A stretch of 64,000 nucleotides of DNA from Citrus sinensis. Taxonomy: Eukaryota > Streptophyta > Magnoliopsida > Sapindales > Rutaceae. Shown here in pieces: positions 37,191-50,457 of the stretch. The translations under genes were made by a program, and so were the position numbers. The stretch is taken from positions 17,789,501-17,853,500 of the forward strand of contig NC_068559.1 of the NCBI RefSeq assembly GCF_022201045.2. Reading direction: 5' to 3'. The stretch's first letter is position 1; every line of letters starts with the position of its first letter. The notes under the pieces were generated by a model, which made no database searches, was not told where the DNA came from, and saw nothing but the letters and a program-made list of their open reading frames with translations.

Positions 37191-38950
37191 GCCTAAAGAG
37201 TGAAATATTGAGCCATTAAAGCTCCGACCTACTTCATTCTCTTGTTCTTTTTTAAGAGAAAGAGAGCATTCAAGAAGGAGACTTCAATACTTTTTTATAC
37301 GTCGAAAAGTTAATTTAGTTGAAAATTTTTAAATGGCCTTATTTGTTTACAAAATTTTGAGTGGCTTGGAATACAAAACAATTATATAGGGAAAAATATT
37401 ATAGAATAAAAATAACTTCAGAAGAAAAAAAGTAAAGATGTTATTCGTTCAACCATTTAATTTTAGTTTTTATTTAGCTCCTTGACACGTTTCTTTTTAA
37501 TTTTTTTTGTCATGAAGTTTTGCATAAGAAAAAAATATATTAGAGAGATTAGGAGAATAAATTGGTGTGTTAAATTATAATTTTTATTTCTTCTTAATTA
37601 CTTTTGTGTGCTAATGATATTTTTACTTTAACTGAAAAGTCAATATATTGTGAGGAATTTAATTAGAGAATCAAATAATATTGATTATGGAGATAAAGTA
37701 GGAGGAAAGAGAAGAAAAAGAATTTAATAATATGCTTTACAACCGATTAGTTTTTTATTTTGTTATTCATATAAAAATAAAATTAGTATTTAATTTGATC
37801 CATCGATTTGGTTGCAAATGAAAGGTTTCTTGTGTTTAAAAAAGGGACTCCCAGTCTTACGGTTTTTAGATTAATTTAATCGACCCACAACAAATTTATG
37901 GATTAGGTGTGTTGCACCGGTTGGCCGGATTTTTGTCCGCTAGAATTGTAAGACACATTGCTCTAAAAAGAGAGTTTTAATTAAGATAATAGAAGTATTT
38001 TGTTAAAGACTACTTACTAAATCCCTTCTTGTATATGGTAAATCATTCAGTTTTCCCTACATCAAGCACCTTATGGTATGTCATTTCTTCTGTTTCCAAA
38101 GTTAATATTAACAATATACTTATTAATTCATTACCATTCCGGTTAAGATATTTAACCTTTGTTAAATTCCACATTATCAAGTCATGTGAATACTTGATAC
38201 AATAAAGTTATATGACTAATATTTTAAACCTTACGTATTATGAGAATATAAGCCCTCCATTGATTTAAAAATCTTAATCAATCAACCATAGATTGATTTG
38301 AGTTTTTTCTTTCTTTTTTTTCCCTCTCTAAAACACAGAGTGATTAAGAAAATAACAAAAATATCTTGTGTTTCAAATAATTAATTTGTCTAACAACACC
38401 ACAGTTTGGACGTGTGTCAGCTTATAATTTGTTGAAAGCATGAACAAAATAATTGTAAAATAAAAAAAAAATTAAGAGAGAGTGAGCGTGCGGCTTTTAA
38501 AGTTGAGCAGCCCACATTTCAAACAGCTGGAGCATGCAAATTGCCAATTATGCAATAAGCAAAAACTTGTTAAATATTAAATAAATAATAATTGTTTTTC
38601 AAAAACAAATAATATAAAAATATACAGAGAAAAATTAAGTAATGAAAGAGTTCAAGAAGTCTTTTGAAGAGAAACATCTACTCATTGTTTCTTTAGAAAA
38701 ATCAATTTAGCTACAACTTCTCTATCAAACCTAAACAACAAAACGAAGAGCTAATTCATTTCTTGTTAATGCAGAATCAAAATCCAAACTTTAAGGAATC
38801 TATTTCAACAGCTTGATTCTTTTGACATCCCAACTGTCAAAAATCTTCCTTCTTGTTTATACACAGACTCAAAAGAGTCCCAAGATTTTATTTTTGGTGC
38901 TTTGAGTTTTGTCAGATTCAGTGGCTTAATTCAGCTAAAGAAGTAAAAAG
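37191..38950. other. Upstream region of the IRX10-type gene
   Basis: AT-rich, no gene seen. The last 300 bases before 38951 are probably promoter and 5' leader of the xylan synthase gene. Confidence 0.5.
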
Positions 38951-41765
38951 ATGAAGATTTGGAGGTGGGTTTTTGTTGGGCTTGTTTGTACTGCCTTCAT
39001 ATTGAGGATTGATGCTGTGGAGCTGGGCAGGAGACACCCCACTGAGAGAATTTCAGGTCAGATTTTGGGTTGTTATGCTTTATATATCTCTGTTTTTATC
39101 TCCATTTTGGTTACTTTTTTGCTTGTGAATTTTTATCTTTGGCACCATCTGTGTTGTTTTTGCTGTTGATTTGAGGTGAGTTTGCACTGTAATGGTGATA
39201 TAGGTTAAATACTCTGAAATTTAGGGTTTTGTTTATAGGGATCTACTCAATTGGTACTAAGTTCATGCTATTGTCTTCTGAGATTTATGAGGCATTCCCT
39301 GTAGCGGGCATTTGTGGAACTAATCGCTCATGTTGTAAATATTAGAAGATGACATTTAAACTTGTATACCAGAGATCTTAGAACTGAACAATAAGGAAAA
39401 TTAAAAGAAGATTAGATCTTATGCTAAATGTAACGATCTTGCTACATTGAAGATATCAACAACTGGAAATGGGGATTAGCCTTTATGAGTTAAGAAGTTG
39501 CTGTACTCTTCTTTTATATGTACAGCAGACAGTTGGAATGAACTGTTAGTTATGAAAGAACTTGCTGTGGTACAATTTGACTTTAGTTGGACTTAATTGA
39601 AGCTTTACTAAGGATACCCATTTCTTCTGTGGTTTTGACTTACAGCAGATCGTGTCCCTAATGAGCATGTTACTAGGCCAATGTACGATGCAGGTATAGT
39701 TAGTATTATCTGGTTATGGGTAAAAGACACCTGAGGAGACAGATGGCAAATTGTTTCAGGATAATTTTCTAATACAAATTCCTTCTATAGTCAACAAGAT
39801 TTTTGGGCTTAAAATTTTTAATGTCTAGAGAACTCCATCTGTTTTCTGCGTGGATCTAGGGTATATTGTGAACTCCATCTGTTTTCTGCTTGCATCTAGG
39901 GTATATTGTCATTCTGAAAATTCTGATGTTCTATTTTTCCTTGCCTTTTTCACAGTTTTGAATTTTTCCTACTGAAAAGTATGCAAACAATAAAGATATT
40001 TTGTAACTATTGAACCTCTGTTGCTGTGAAATTCTAAGTATGCGGTAGTAAGCAACCTTGGTTTATGTGAATGTAGGTAGTGCTGGTGATGTCTTGGAAG
40101 ATGATCCTGTGGGAAGGTTGAAAGTTTTTGTGTATGAGCTCCCCAGCAAATACAACAAGAAAATTCTACAAAAGGATCAAAGATGCCTCACTCACATGTT
40201 TGCCGCTGAGATCTTTATGCATCGTTTTCTTTTATCTAGTCCTGTTCGAACCCTCAACCCGGAGGAAGCTGATTGGTTCTACACCCCTGTATACACCACT
40301 TGTGACCTGACACCAAATGGTCTCCCTTTGCCTTTCAAGTCACCCCGTATGATGAGGAGCGCTATACAGCTCATCTCTTCCAATTGGCCTTATTGGAATC
40401 GAACAGAGGGGGCTGATCACTTTTTTGTAGTGCCCCATGATTTTGGAGCATGCTTTCATTATCAAGTTAGTAGTTTTTTGTCCTTTTGTTTTCTTCTCTA
40501 CACTTCTTTGTCGATGAACTGTTTTAAAACAATTTACAATATTTTTGTTGTCTTCTGAATTGCCTATAAAGCAGCAATTATCACTGTGCATCTCTAGTTT
40601 GATATGATAAATCATTGTACTCTGGTAAGTGATTTTTCTGCTGTTCGGTCGTGTATGATATTGTTCACATGTTCTCTTGCAGGAAGAGAAAGCTATTGAA
40701 AGAGGAATTCTTCCATTGCTCCAACGTGCTACCTTGGTTCAGACTTTTGGACAACGGAATCACGTTTGCTTGAAAGAGGGCTCCATTACAATTCCTCCTT
40801 ATGCTCCTCCTCAGAAAATGCAAGCTCACCTAATTCCTGAGAAAACTCCTAGATCCATCTTTGTCTATTTCCGAGGATTGTTTTATGATGTTGGAAATGA
40901 CCCAGAAGGTGGTTATTATGCAAGGTATCTCTCTTTGCTTGCATGTCAAAAAATTAGTCTAAGGTTTTCCAAGTGTACACAGTTCGCTCGCATATCAAAG
41001 TTTCAATTCCATAATTTTAATGATATTGGGGAAAAAAATGACCAGTTGTGTGGATTAGGTAGAGTTAAAACATATGGATGCTCGTAAAGCTATGTAAAAT
41101 GCAACTCAGAACAGAAATTGTCAAAATTCTCTAAGTGAAGTTTCCTTAAAGTACAACAGTAACCAGAGGGTAATGATGTGGGCCTTTGTTGTGTTGTCCA
41201 ATATATGTAATTGATGGAGTATTTATTAAACTTTGTTTGAACATTTCACAGAGGTGCAAGAGCAGCTGTGTGGGAGAACTTCAAGGACAATCCTCTTTTT
41301 GACATTTCCACTGAGCACCCAACAACATACTATGAGGACATGCAGCGAGCTGTCTTCTGTTTGTGTCCGCTTGGCTGGGCCCCATGGAGCCCTAGATTGG
41401 TCGAAGCTGTGATTTTTGGTTGCATACCTGTTATCATAGCAGATGACATTGTTCTACCTTTTGCTGATGCAATTCCATGGGAGGAAATTGGGGTGTTTAT
41501 AGATGAGAAAGATGTTCCCAACTTAGACGCTATACTCACCGCGATCCCAACTGAAGTTATACTGAGAAAACAGAGATTGCTTGCCAACCCTTCAATGAAG
41601 CAGGCAATGTTATTCCCACAACCTGCTCAACCAGGTGATGCTTTTCATCAAGTACTGAATGGACTTGCGCGCAAATTGCCGCATGACAAAAGTGTTTACT
41701 TGAAGACAGGTCAGAAGATATTAAACTGGACTGCCGGCCCAGTTGGCGACCTGAAACCGTGGTAG
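38951..41765 (+). CDS. IRX10: Glucuronoxylan xylosyltransferase, GT47 exostosin family (IRX10 / IRX10-like)
   Basis: Exons 38951-39056, 40077-40465, 40683-40924 and 41252-41765 join in phase to 416 residues, the length expected for IRX10/IRX10L. An optional 45-nt exon (39649-39693) would give 431. The protein has an N-terminal hydrophobic segment (residues about 6-20), then TERISG|SAGDVLEDDPVG, KVFVYELPSKYNKK, HFFVVPHDFGACFHYQ, the GT47 catalytic region FCLCPLGWAPWSPRLVEA and FGCIPVIIADD, and the C-terminal NWTAGPVGDLKPW. Family knowledge: with IRX9 and IRX14 in the Golgi it extends the beta-1,4-xylan backbone in secondary walls. Whether this is the IRX10 or the IRX10L orthologue is not settled by eye. 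Sequence looks intact and highly conserved. Confidence 0.95.
39649..39693 (+). other. Candidate 45-nt cassette exon in the IRX10-type gene
   Basis: It is preceded by TTACAGCAG and followed by GTATAG. Inserted in phase 1 it adds 15 residues (DRVPNEHVTRPMYDA) between TERIS and GSAGDV without a stop. The acceptor is a tandem NAGNAG, so a 48-nt form is also possible. Known Arabidopsis proteins go directly from exon 1 to the next exon as I recall them. Confidence 0.5.
39830..39909. repeat. 40 bp tandem duplication in an intron of the IRX10-type gene
   Basis: Bases 39830-39869 and 39870-39909 are two copies of the same unit with two differences by eye, downstream of the candidate cassette exon. 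Confidence 0.9.
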
Positions 41766-42521
41766 CTGTGATAAATCTTTTTGTTGTAATGAATTTTTGT
41801 CGTCCCTCCTGTTGGTACTTGCATATAAATATAAATATGGTGGAGTTCATGATGCGGGTATTTATTGGAAGTGTAAATCTTCGTTTTTCCAAACGTATTA
41901 GATTACTGTTTTGATTTATCCTTAGACTCGTTGCTCTCTGTTGTACTTCTCTTAGGTGAAGGAATCATCAAATCGGAACTGTTCTGCATCTGATTCTTGT
42001 GTTTAGAAACTGAAGCATTTTGTAGTATGATGATCTCTTTTTTACCATTCGGTTGTTCTTGGTTGGACCTGCTCATAATGAAAGGTTTTGCTGTGATACA
42101 GATTTGTCATTAACATTGCTAGACGAGACCATTTTATTTTTAACATAAAACGTCATCCCTGTAATTATTATTAATCATTTACGCTATTAAGTGCGGTCGT
42201 CTGTTAAATTATAAACTATAAATGTTATAATCATGGGGTGCTAATTGCTTGTATGATATAAGTTGGGGCAAATTTGTAATGAAGCAAGAAGTGTAAGGGC
42301 AGCATAAAAAGATAAGAAAGGTCCAAAAAGTTGTTCGAGAGGGCCTCGTGTAGGAAGCATGAAAGCCACGCTTCCACGTATATATTTTCAGGCATCCAAT
42401 CCAAATGATATTTACACAGTTTTACATGAACATTCACCACTTTCTTATCTTCTCATCCCTTCTATTTCTAACAAAACATAAGACTCTCAAGGACAAGAGA
42501 AGAAGAGAATAGTGAAATAAA
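41766..42521. other. Intergenic region between the IRX10-type and rubredoxin genes
   Basis: It contains the 3' untranslated region of the xylosyltransferase and the promoter of the next plus-strand gene. No other gene was seen. Confidence 0.5.
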
Positions 42522-43376
42522 ATGGGCCTGCATGCACCAACAAGGGCGCTAAGCACCACAAATTCTTCAACACCACCTCCTCTTTTAGCTCCCACAGGCA
42601 ACAATGCTGGCCTGAGACGCCCAGCTGATCGTTTTGCTTTGAAATCTTCTTTCTCTGCTCCATCACTTCATCTCTTGCTCTCTCCTCCTCATCAGCAGCT
42701 TCTCGCCTCTGCTGCTCCTAAATTCTCAATGCGTGTTGCCTCTAAACAGGCCTATATTTGTCGCGATTGCGGGTAATCTTTCTTCTTCTTCTTGTATTTT
42801 TCACTTGATGGTTGATGCTAACTTTGATGTGATGATATATGATTGATGCAGGTATATTTACAATGAAAGGAAACCCTTTGACCAATTACCTGATAATTAC
42901 TTCTGCCCTGGTATCCATCTCAGCTCATAAAGAATCTTTTTTAATTTTTTTGATAAATTTATATATGAACTTAAATGTGATGTTTATCTCCCTAATCAGC
43001 TCTTAAAGAGAAGTCAAGCTTAGCATGTTGTATGTGGATGACAATTGCCTTAAATTGTGTGTGTTTTGCAATGCAGTTTGCGGGGCTCCTAAGAGGAGAT
43101 TTAGGCCATATACGCCGGCAGTGACTAGAGGCGCAAATGACACAGCCGTTCGTAAGGCAAGAAAAGAACAAATCCAGAGAGATGAGGCAATTGGGTAAGA
43201 CGCTGAATAATCTTTCTTCAACACTCTGTAATTTTGCATTTCTTCTTTTTTCTTTTTTTTTTTTAGTTTCTGAATATGAAATCTTAATTTGGTGCAGAAA
43301 AGCATTGCCTATAGCCATTGCAGTTGCAGCTGTGGCACTTGCTGGTCTATACTTTTACCTAAACAGTGCTTTCTAG
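42522..43376 (+). CDS. Chloroplast membrane-anchored rubredoxin-like protein (At5g51010-like)
   Basis: Exons 42522-42772, 42852-42910, 43077-43194 and 43298-43376 join to 168 residues. The first ~70 residues are rich in Ser, Thr, Pro and Ala with few acidic residues, like a plastid transit peptide. The rubredoxin iron site follows: C80-x2-C83 (YICRDCGYIY) and C102-x2-C105 (FCPVCGAPK), with the typical LPDNYFCP before the second pair. A basic linker (RKARKEQIQRDEAIG) leads to one C-terminal membrane helix (about 147-163). Family knowledge: plastid rubredoxins bind one iron and one of them, RBD1, is needed for photosystem II; a thylakoid electron-transfer or assembly role is likely but inferred. 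It is convergent with the next gene. Confidence 0.9.
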
Positions 43377-43920
43377 GATTCATAACAGCAACTCTCCCTC
43401 TTTGTGGGGAGAACAGCATTGCTCTTGTAATTCTATTTCATTCATGGGTTTCCTATTCACTTGCACTACACTTCTTTTGCGCCCATACCACATTGCAAGA
43501 GTTGAACTCCTCTTTTTCATTTAAAATAAAGCACTCAATGATATCTATTATGACATGCCAAAAATTTGCATTTCCTCTATGGATTTCCTCCGCGAAGCAA
43601 ATGTAAAAAATTGTAAATACATCACATCAACTTTAATTTCCCTATAATACAACTCATGCAGATTACATGATCGAAAACCCTCCTCCAAACTGTGTTTATT
43701 AGGTCACTACACTTGCTTCCAAATTCTATGGTGAATAATGGATCCGACGGTGCCCTACCAGACACCTATTTCTCCGGTGCAAGCTGATTAGTGGTTGAGA
43801 TATTACTCGGCCAAGATCAGCATGACAAAGTTGATAGAGAACAGAAAGGGATTTCTTGTTTAATTTACCAGATAAGTGAAAGTTGTAAATTTACATACTT
43901 TAGTTACATGTACCGAGTTA
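43377..43920. other. Convergent 3' regions of the rubredoxin and CRL genes
   Basis: About 540 bases hold both 3' untranslated regions. No independent gene was seen. Confidence 0.5.
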
Positions 43921-46900
43921 TCATTCTTGCAAGACAAAGGATCCTTCAATTCTCTTCTCAAAGAACTGCTGTGGAGGGAAATTCAAGGGGGAGAACATGT
44001 CACTATAACTAGAACTAGGCGCCGGCTTGAATTCATATGGACCTGCCTTCACTCCCCAGACCTATAAAGATGAAATAAAGTGCTAAATCAAAACCCTTTG
44101 TTATACTATTAGCATATCTCTGGTGAAAGAGAAGCAAAAGAATGAAAACTAACTTGATTTCCATCATCGTCAAAGCCTCTATCCCAGGTGTGTATTTCAT
44201 TATTTTTCAAGACCGCAAGCTCCGAGGTAGAGTAGGTTGCTCCATTCTGCTATAGAAACCACAGGGTCAAGATTGGTCAGAAAAGGGCACAGGAAAAGCA
44301 AAAAGCGTCAATCCACAGCCAGGTTTATAGTGAACAGCACTTTGCTACTCCGAAACCAACATAGGTTGAATGGAGTAACAGGTAAATACCTACCCATGAA
44401 TTTGGGAATCCGCCTGGTGGAGTTGAGCCCTCATATAAGCATCGTTTTCCACGATCACAGCGTCTGAGATGTATAGTTGTCAAATGTTCCCCAATGTCCT
44501 GTACATAATATAATAAAGTTGATTAGCGGAAACCCATGCAAGTAAAAACTAAGCATATCATCTCTGCCCAAAGATACAGCTTCAGCCACAAACTAAAAAT
44601 GAAATATTTCTGCCAAAAGAGGCACGGACAATGGTAGCCAAGGCAATAATCTGCAGACTGCATCAATTTAGCACTTAATTTGCCAACTGAATACTTCACG
44701 GGCTTAACTTTTAAAAACAAGAGCAATAGAGCAGATTAATTTAATGAGTTGTACTAATTAATGTTTACAACCCGAACCAGCGACCATCATAGTATTAAAT
44801 TTGAATGAAATTGTTGGGGTACCTGATCTTCAAAGATTTAGAATAAAATTTACTTTAGCAAGTATCACATATTTTTAGCTTTTCTTGTTGATCAATGAAC
44901 TCATTAGACATTTCAAGTTGAGATAATCTCCAACCAACCACATTTATTCTTCCAGTGTAATGATAACAGCTCAGGGAATTATTATTGTTCATTTCTTATA
45001 GTATTACATATTTAATAACATTATTTTCTGGCTGCGGTTCACTTCATCAACTGTCATAAAGTCCTCCACAGTTCAAAGACAAACAAAACTTTGATTATTC
45101 AAGACATAATTGTGAATGGCTATACCCAAGTCCAACCTGTGCAGGAAATTCATACTATGTCTTCAAAGTTCAATGCCCAAGCATATGATTCAGATACTCA
45201 ATAACTTGAAAATGAAACATGACAAGAGGACTCACACCAATAACTTCTTCAGGTAGCGGGCGCTGATCCCTAGGACGATCACAGAAATTTTTATATTCCT
45301 CAACTTCTCTAATCGCATATGAACTTACCTGTCCATTCAAAATCAAATATAAAATATTTAATTATAGGCTCTAAAGCAACTAAAAAATGAAACTCATTGC
45401 AATGCATTATATAAAAGACAATAAAGGAAAGAATAGCTGTGCACAGCCGCACAATGAATACAATTTTCCAAAAATTATAAAATCACATAAAAAAATTTCA
45501 AAATTGAATCTAATGTCCAAAATCTACTTATGGCATCACTTTTAAAAACTGAGTGTAAGTTTGAATGATGATAGTGAAAGCCGTAGAGGCCGTGCTACCA
45601 AACATACAAAACAATGATACTGATAACTAGCAACAACTAGAACAGTTCCATGTGTAACTGATATTTTGTGCGACATTTAATCCAAAAGAATAAAGCACTC
45701 CTTAAATTCTTCAAAATATGAAACAAATAATAGATTGCTAACAAGTGATATTAAGCAGTCAGTCCCTAGGTCAACAGAATCTTTATACTCAACCCCCTTC
45801 CTCTGTCTGATAGTATATGGATGCTTGTCACCAACTCTTTTAAAGTTCAGACTTCCAATAACACATGGTGTAATCAACATAAAATGTAGTTTCCATATAC
45901 AGCATGCTTTATGTCTCAAATGTGCAAGCTCTTACTTACAATGATAAGAACAATCATCACAGGAATGATTAGGGGCACCATGAAAAGTCTCTAATGCCTC
46001 CTCATACATGGAAAAGAAAATCTTCTAGCGGCCGAAAACAAGAAAGAAATCACAATGATGCAATATATAAACATTATTTACAGAATTCATAAATAAGATT
46101 AGAAGCCCCACCTCAACGTCGCATTTCAATTCTTTTGGGCAAGGCTTCACCATATAAAACCTCTGCAAACTACAACCGTCAGAACTTTTATCAAAGAAAA
46201 GTAATATTTTGCAAATAGCACATTTGAAATGATACAGCGCATAACAAACCTGCCGAAAGGGTTTCTGAGGAGTCCTCCAAAATGCCTAATAAGAGAAAAA
46301 AGAGAATCCGCCTTTAAAAAAAATGGCAGATTTGAAAAAGCTATGTAAAACAATTGAAAATAGAAGGTAAGATTTAGTAAGACTAACTTGCTCAAGATAT
46401 AAAAGCTTCGAACCATCAACCATTTCAGCTGCCGGGCAAGTAAGCATTCTGCAAAAACAGCATCCATTTCCATACAAAAAAAAAAAAAATAGAAAAAAAA
46501 AACAAATTTATTGCCAAAAACATTTCAATATTCTAATGCATATACTAAATATATACAAATAAGCAGAAATATGAAAAAAGCACCTGATGTTGAAGAAATT
46601 ATCAGGATCTCTCGATGCCTGTTCTTTCGAAAACTATTTCACCCACCCGGCCACAACAATATAAACAAATTTAATAAATAATTTTCTTTAAAATGAAAAA
46701 AAAAATGAAGTTGAAATTGAAAAGAAGACAAGAGAATGGAAGTAGAAGAAGGAAGCACCTTCTCGCCAGAAAGAGAGTCAGCAACAATACGGGCATGGTC
46801 CCAGCGAGTCTTGGATTTGGTGAGTCGTTTGAGGAGAACAGCGCCGCCAATAAGCACCGCTGCTTTCACGAAGAGACCTTGAGCTCGCCCGCCCCATCCT

Positions 46901-46938
46901 CCGTTCGGGTTTGAGGCCGAGTCCGAGTCCGGGCCCAT
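43921..46938 (-). CDS. CRL: CRUMPLED LEAF chloroplast envelope protein
   Basis: Nine exons on the minus strand join in phase: 46759-46938, 46584-46633, 46388-46448, 46250-46285, 46112-46162, 45236-45328, 44394-44498, 44154-44246 and 43921-44061. They total 269 residues, the length I recall for Arabidopsis CRL. The N-terminus MGPDSDSAS..GGWGG is followed by a membrane segment (LFVKAAVLIGGAVLL, about 22-36). The rest resembles the CpcT/CpeT bilin-lyase fold, with CPAAEMVDGSKLLYLEQ, FWRTPQKPFRQRFYMVKPCP, YKNFCDRPRDQRPLPEEVIG, CLYEGSTPPGGFPNSW and YEFKPAPSSS. Family knowledge: CRL sits in the outer plastid envelope; loss disturbs plastid division and leaf cell patterning. No frame damage was seen. 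Confidence 0.95.
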
Positions 46939-47503
46939 GTAGCTAGCAGCAACTAAGCAACCAATTCGTTTTGGTCTCGTCTCACCTACACCACCACCAC
47001 CACCACATTCAACAAATTCGTATCAACAACAGTCAACGGAGCAGTATCCAGTTCAATAATTCGCCTCTTTTTTTTTTTTTTTTTTGAATAATGGGAACAT
47101 AAAGATTTTATGATGATGAAATTGTCTGATTTTAATTGGAGTTTTGGCTCTTGGCGTCTGCCAGTGAAAAATGTTTTGTGCTGTGAACCGTGTTACGTTG
47201 TCAAGATTTGACACGTCGCTCACTCTCTATCGTTCTTCCGTTTTCTTCCGATTTCCGGTTTCGTCATCTTTGTTTAATGGGCCGTAGTTCCTCATGGACC
47301 ATGTAATGTATTTTTTTTTTTAAGAAATAAAAATTATTTGTTTAAATAAATTAAAATATAGTTGAAAATAAATATTCTGTTTTGTCAAGTTTCGTTTGGT
47401 GGCTTGAAATTTGAGAATATTGTTATTGAAAAATAAATATTTAGTAATCGATATGTATTCTTTTTAATTAATATGAATTTTTTACAAATATTAAATGAAT
47501 ATG
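46939..47503. other. Upstream region of CRL
   Basis: It contains the CRL promoter and leader on the minus strand, a short ACC repeat (about 46988-47005) and poly-T runs. No other gene was seen. Confidence 0.5.
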
Positions 47504-48378
47504 TGTTATGTTTACCTATTGGAATGAAAGTGAAGAACGTGGATTCTTCTTATTTTAACATTATTTATATATTTTAAAAAATAAATATTTATTAATTGAT
47601 ATGTCCCACTCTTTTTTCGAGTGAGGAGTGAGATTCTCACTCCCATAGGGAGAGGTAGTCGGTAGGAGTGGGAATTCACTACTTACTATTTTTTTTACCC
47701 TTATTTTATTAAATTTAACATAAGTATATTTAATAAAATAAATAATATTATATTTATTTAAATAATATATTACACTATTTTATAGATTAAATTTATTATA
47801 AATAATAATATTAAATTTATTTAAATATAATAGTATTATATTTAGTTAAAAATAATAATTTACGTTAATTTTAAGTTAAAATCACTTAAAATAATAATAT
47901 TATATTTATTTAAAATAATAGAACTATATTTATTTAATATTAATAATAAAGAATTTATTTTAAGAAAACATTAATTTTATACTATATTATTAATAATGTT
48001 ATTTCATTTGCGTTGCTCTCTGATCAATAATTTTTAATTTACATATTTAAAATTAATAAAAAATTATGATTTACATAATTAAGAATATTAATAATTATTA
48101 TTTACTTACAAATATAATAAAATAAATATTTTATTTTTCAAATATATTTTTTAAATAATTTTATAATTAAAAACTATAATTGTTTAAATAAGAATAAAAC
48201 TGTAATTTAAAACTATTTACTCCCAATCTAAGACAAAATAAATATATAAATTAGATTCTTATTTTAACTTCATACTCTCATTCCGGTATAAGCAAATAAT
48301 TAACTTCTACTCCACACTCTCAATATCAGAATTCTTACTCTCAGAATTCTCACTCCAATGTAAAATATAAACACTACC
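47504..48378. mobile_element. Harbinger-like MITE, about 875 bp, copy B (inverted relative to copy A)
   Basis: The left end TGTTATGTTTACC and right end ACACTACC followed by TAA match, in reverse, the ends of the element at 25173-26063. The GGGAGTG / CACTCC-type subterminal words and AT-rich core are also shared. The left target site is less clean than the right, so the first base is approximate. No protein is encoded. Confidence 0.75.
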
Positions 48379-49162
48379 TAAAAAATAGTGATATTACTCA
48401 CCTCATTTTATCTCACTAATCTTGAAATTACAACAAAGGATAGAACTTGTGTTTGTATTTATATTCCATTTAAACCCAGCAACCATGTACTGATTCTTGT
48501 ATATCTTAAGAGTCAATTTTTTCAGAAACGAAACATTCCATTCATTCGATGGAGGGCATAGCTATTGGCGAGCAGTAGAACACAATCTCAGATTCTTGAA
48601 TTTTTTTTTTTTAATTTTTATTTGTCAAAACAACCCTTTTACTCATATATACTTATAACATATTATCAGCTTCTACAAAAAATGATAAACTTGCATCTAA
48701 GAGGTAAGAGCATCGACACAAATCTGATATTTTTGACAGAAAAAGAGAGAACGATGTTAGTAAAATGAGGTCTTATGAGATAAAAATGATAATTTTAAAA
48801 ATAAATGAGGTATAAATGAAAGTGAGGTGTTGTGAGATAAAAGAAAATGGGGGTTGAATACCACTACTACTCAAATGATGAATATGAGGAGAGAGTGTGG
48901 TAATCAATTGAATGATGCTACTTCAAATCTACTTAGTCAATAATTAATTAATCATCACAAATCGTCAGCTGGTCACCAATCACCACAATACAATATTTAG
49001 TGAGTGAGTCATAGCTTTTAAACCAAATTCCTTTTGGTAAAAACTAGTAGCCACTGCTTAGAAGTTAAAACTCATAAAATTTATTAAAAACTGAGAGAAA
49101 ATGAAGATGAAGCAACAGATGAAGATGGATAATAATTACAATCACACCCTCATAGAGAGGAG
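48379..49162. other. Intergenic, 3' flank of the At4g14100-like gene
   Basis: AT-rich, no gene seen. Confidence 0.5.
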
Positions 49163-50050
49163 CTAGAAAGCAGAGAAAACCTCTCTAATCAATTTCCCAG
49201 AAGAAGAATCAGTAACCACAGAATTCAGCAACGGCCTTTCCTCCCCCTCATTCCCAAAACAATAAACAGGAGCCTGCCATTTGGGATCCTCGAGAACTGC
49301 TCCCACTTTAAATGTTATCACATCAGCTGTGTACCCTGCATTTGAATTCCCACCATTTTTCATAAACAAAACTCGTGCTGCAATCAAAACTTCAAATGGG
49401 CATTGTTCAAATTTTCAAATTACTAGCCATTAAGGCCTCAGCGAGTCTGCAGAGGGGACTCGAACATCATTTTCCCAACTATTAGTGGGAGCAGATTTTC
49501 GAGTTAATCGCGGTATATTTCTGAATGGATTTGTAGTAACTAATTAAAAATTATCTAATTTATTTATTTTACCTGTGCAGAAGACCCAATGAACAGGTCT
49601 CTTAGTGACGACATCTTCGTAGTACCAAATGAAATCAACTTTGGTCCACACATTACAAAGAAACTTGTCCACGTACTTCTGGCCAAGATACTCGGCGCCG
49701 TCGAGCCAACTGGGGCGGAGGATGCCGACGGGGAAATGCAAGACTCTGCATTCCTTGTTGGCGTCCAGAGTGTAAATGTAAGAGGTGCCGTTGTCCCATT
49801 CAAGATCATACGTGAGCTTGCCGAGCTGGTTCTGGATTATGTTGATGTTGCGGCCGTTGGGCCAGTCGTACCAGAGGTCCACTTTCTGAAGGGTTCCGCT
49901 GTTGTTCATGAACAAGATTGCGTGGAATTGAGGCGGCCATGGAGCTGGAACTGGAGCTGCGTCTGTTGATTTTGATGTAATTAAAAAGATTTGGAAGGAT
50001 ATGGCTAGGTGAAGAAGAAACAAGGATTTGGGTTTGACTGTTGGGGCCAT
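49163..50050 (-). CDS. Secreted protein of unknown function, At4g14100-like family
   Basis: Two exons, 49573-50050 and 49163-49335 on the minus strand, join in phase 1 to 216 residues. The start [20 protein letters not shown] is a signal peptide, probably cleaved after TDA (about residue 31). The mature protein is rich in Trp, Tyr and Asn ([62 protein letters not shown]) and contains several cysteines. In exon 2 come [16 protein letters not shown] and PVYCFGNE. Plant databases label relatives as transferring glycosyl groups, but I see no glycosyltransferase motif, so function is open. It looks intact. Confidence 0.85.
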
Positions 50051-50127
50051 TGTTGATTGAATGAGAGACAATTTGAGGATGAGGAGGAATCTGGGGTTGA
50101 GCTTTTATGAAATCCAAAACTTTTGGA

Positions 50128-50135
50128 TATTTATA
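50128..50135 (-). promoter_or_regulatory. Possible TATA box of the At4g14100-like gene
   Basis: On the minus strand this reads TATAAATA, 78 bases before the start codon and in a position consistent with a short leader. Support is by sequence and spacing only. Confidence 0.4.
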
Positions 50136-50457
50136 TTTTTGCCTCATTCTTTTCCTATATTCCTAGTTTCACCAACCACGTTTGACATTACTTTCAAAAT
50201 GCGAGAGAGAGCAAAATCAAATATATAACAGGGACTTTGAGAGCCAGTTTTCTCACAATCTCACTATGTTTTATTAGTTTTGTTACACAGTCGAGCAGGC
50301 CAGCCCCATCTCTATCGATTTCAACAAATCCAGTTTGTTATTTGTGTTTGATAACTAGGGGCGAAAACAGACAATAATTACTAGAAAATACAATATTCAC
50401 TTATTATAGAACAACCAAGTTCTTCAAGACCTTGCAGCTTTAATGATAGTGTAGAAG

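Noticed and set aside
49589-49969. 126-residue plus-strand open frame
   Set aside because: Antisense shadow of the At4g14100-like exon 1.
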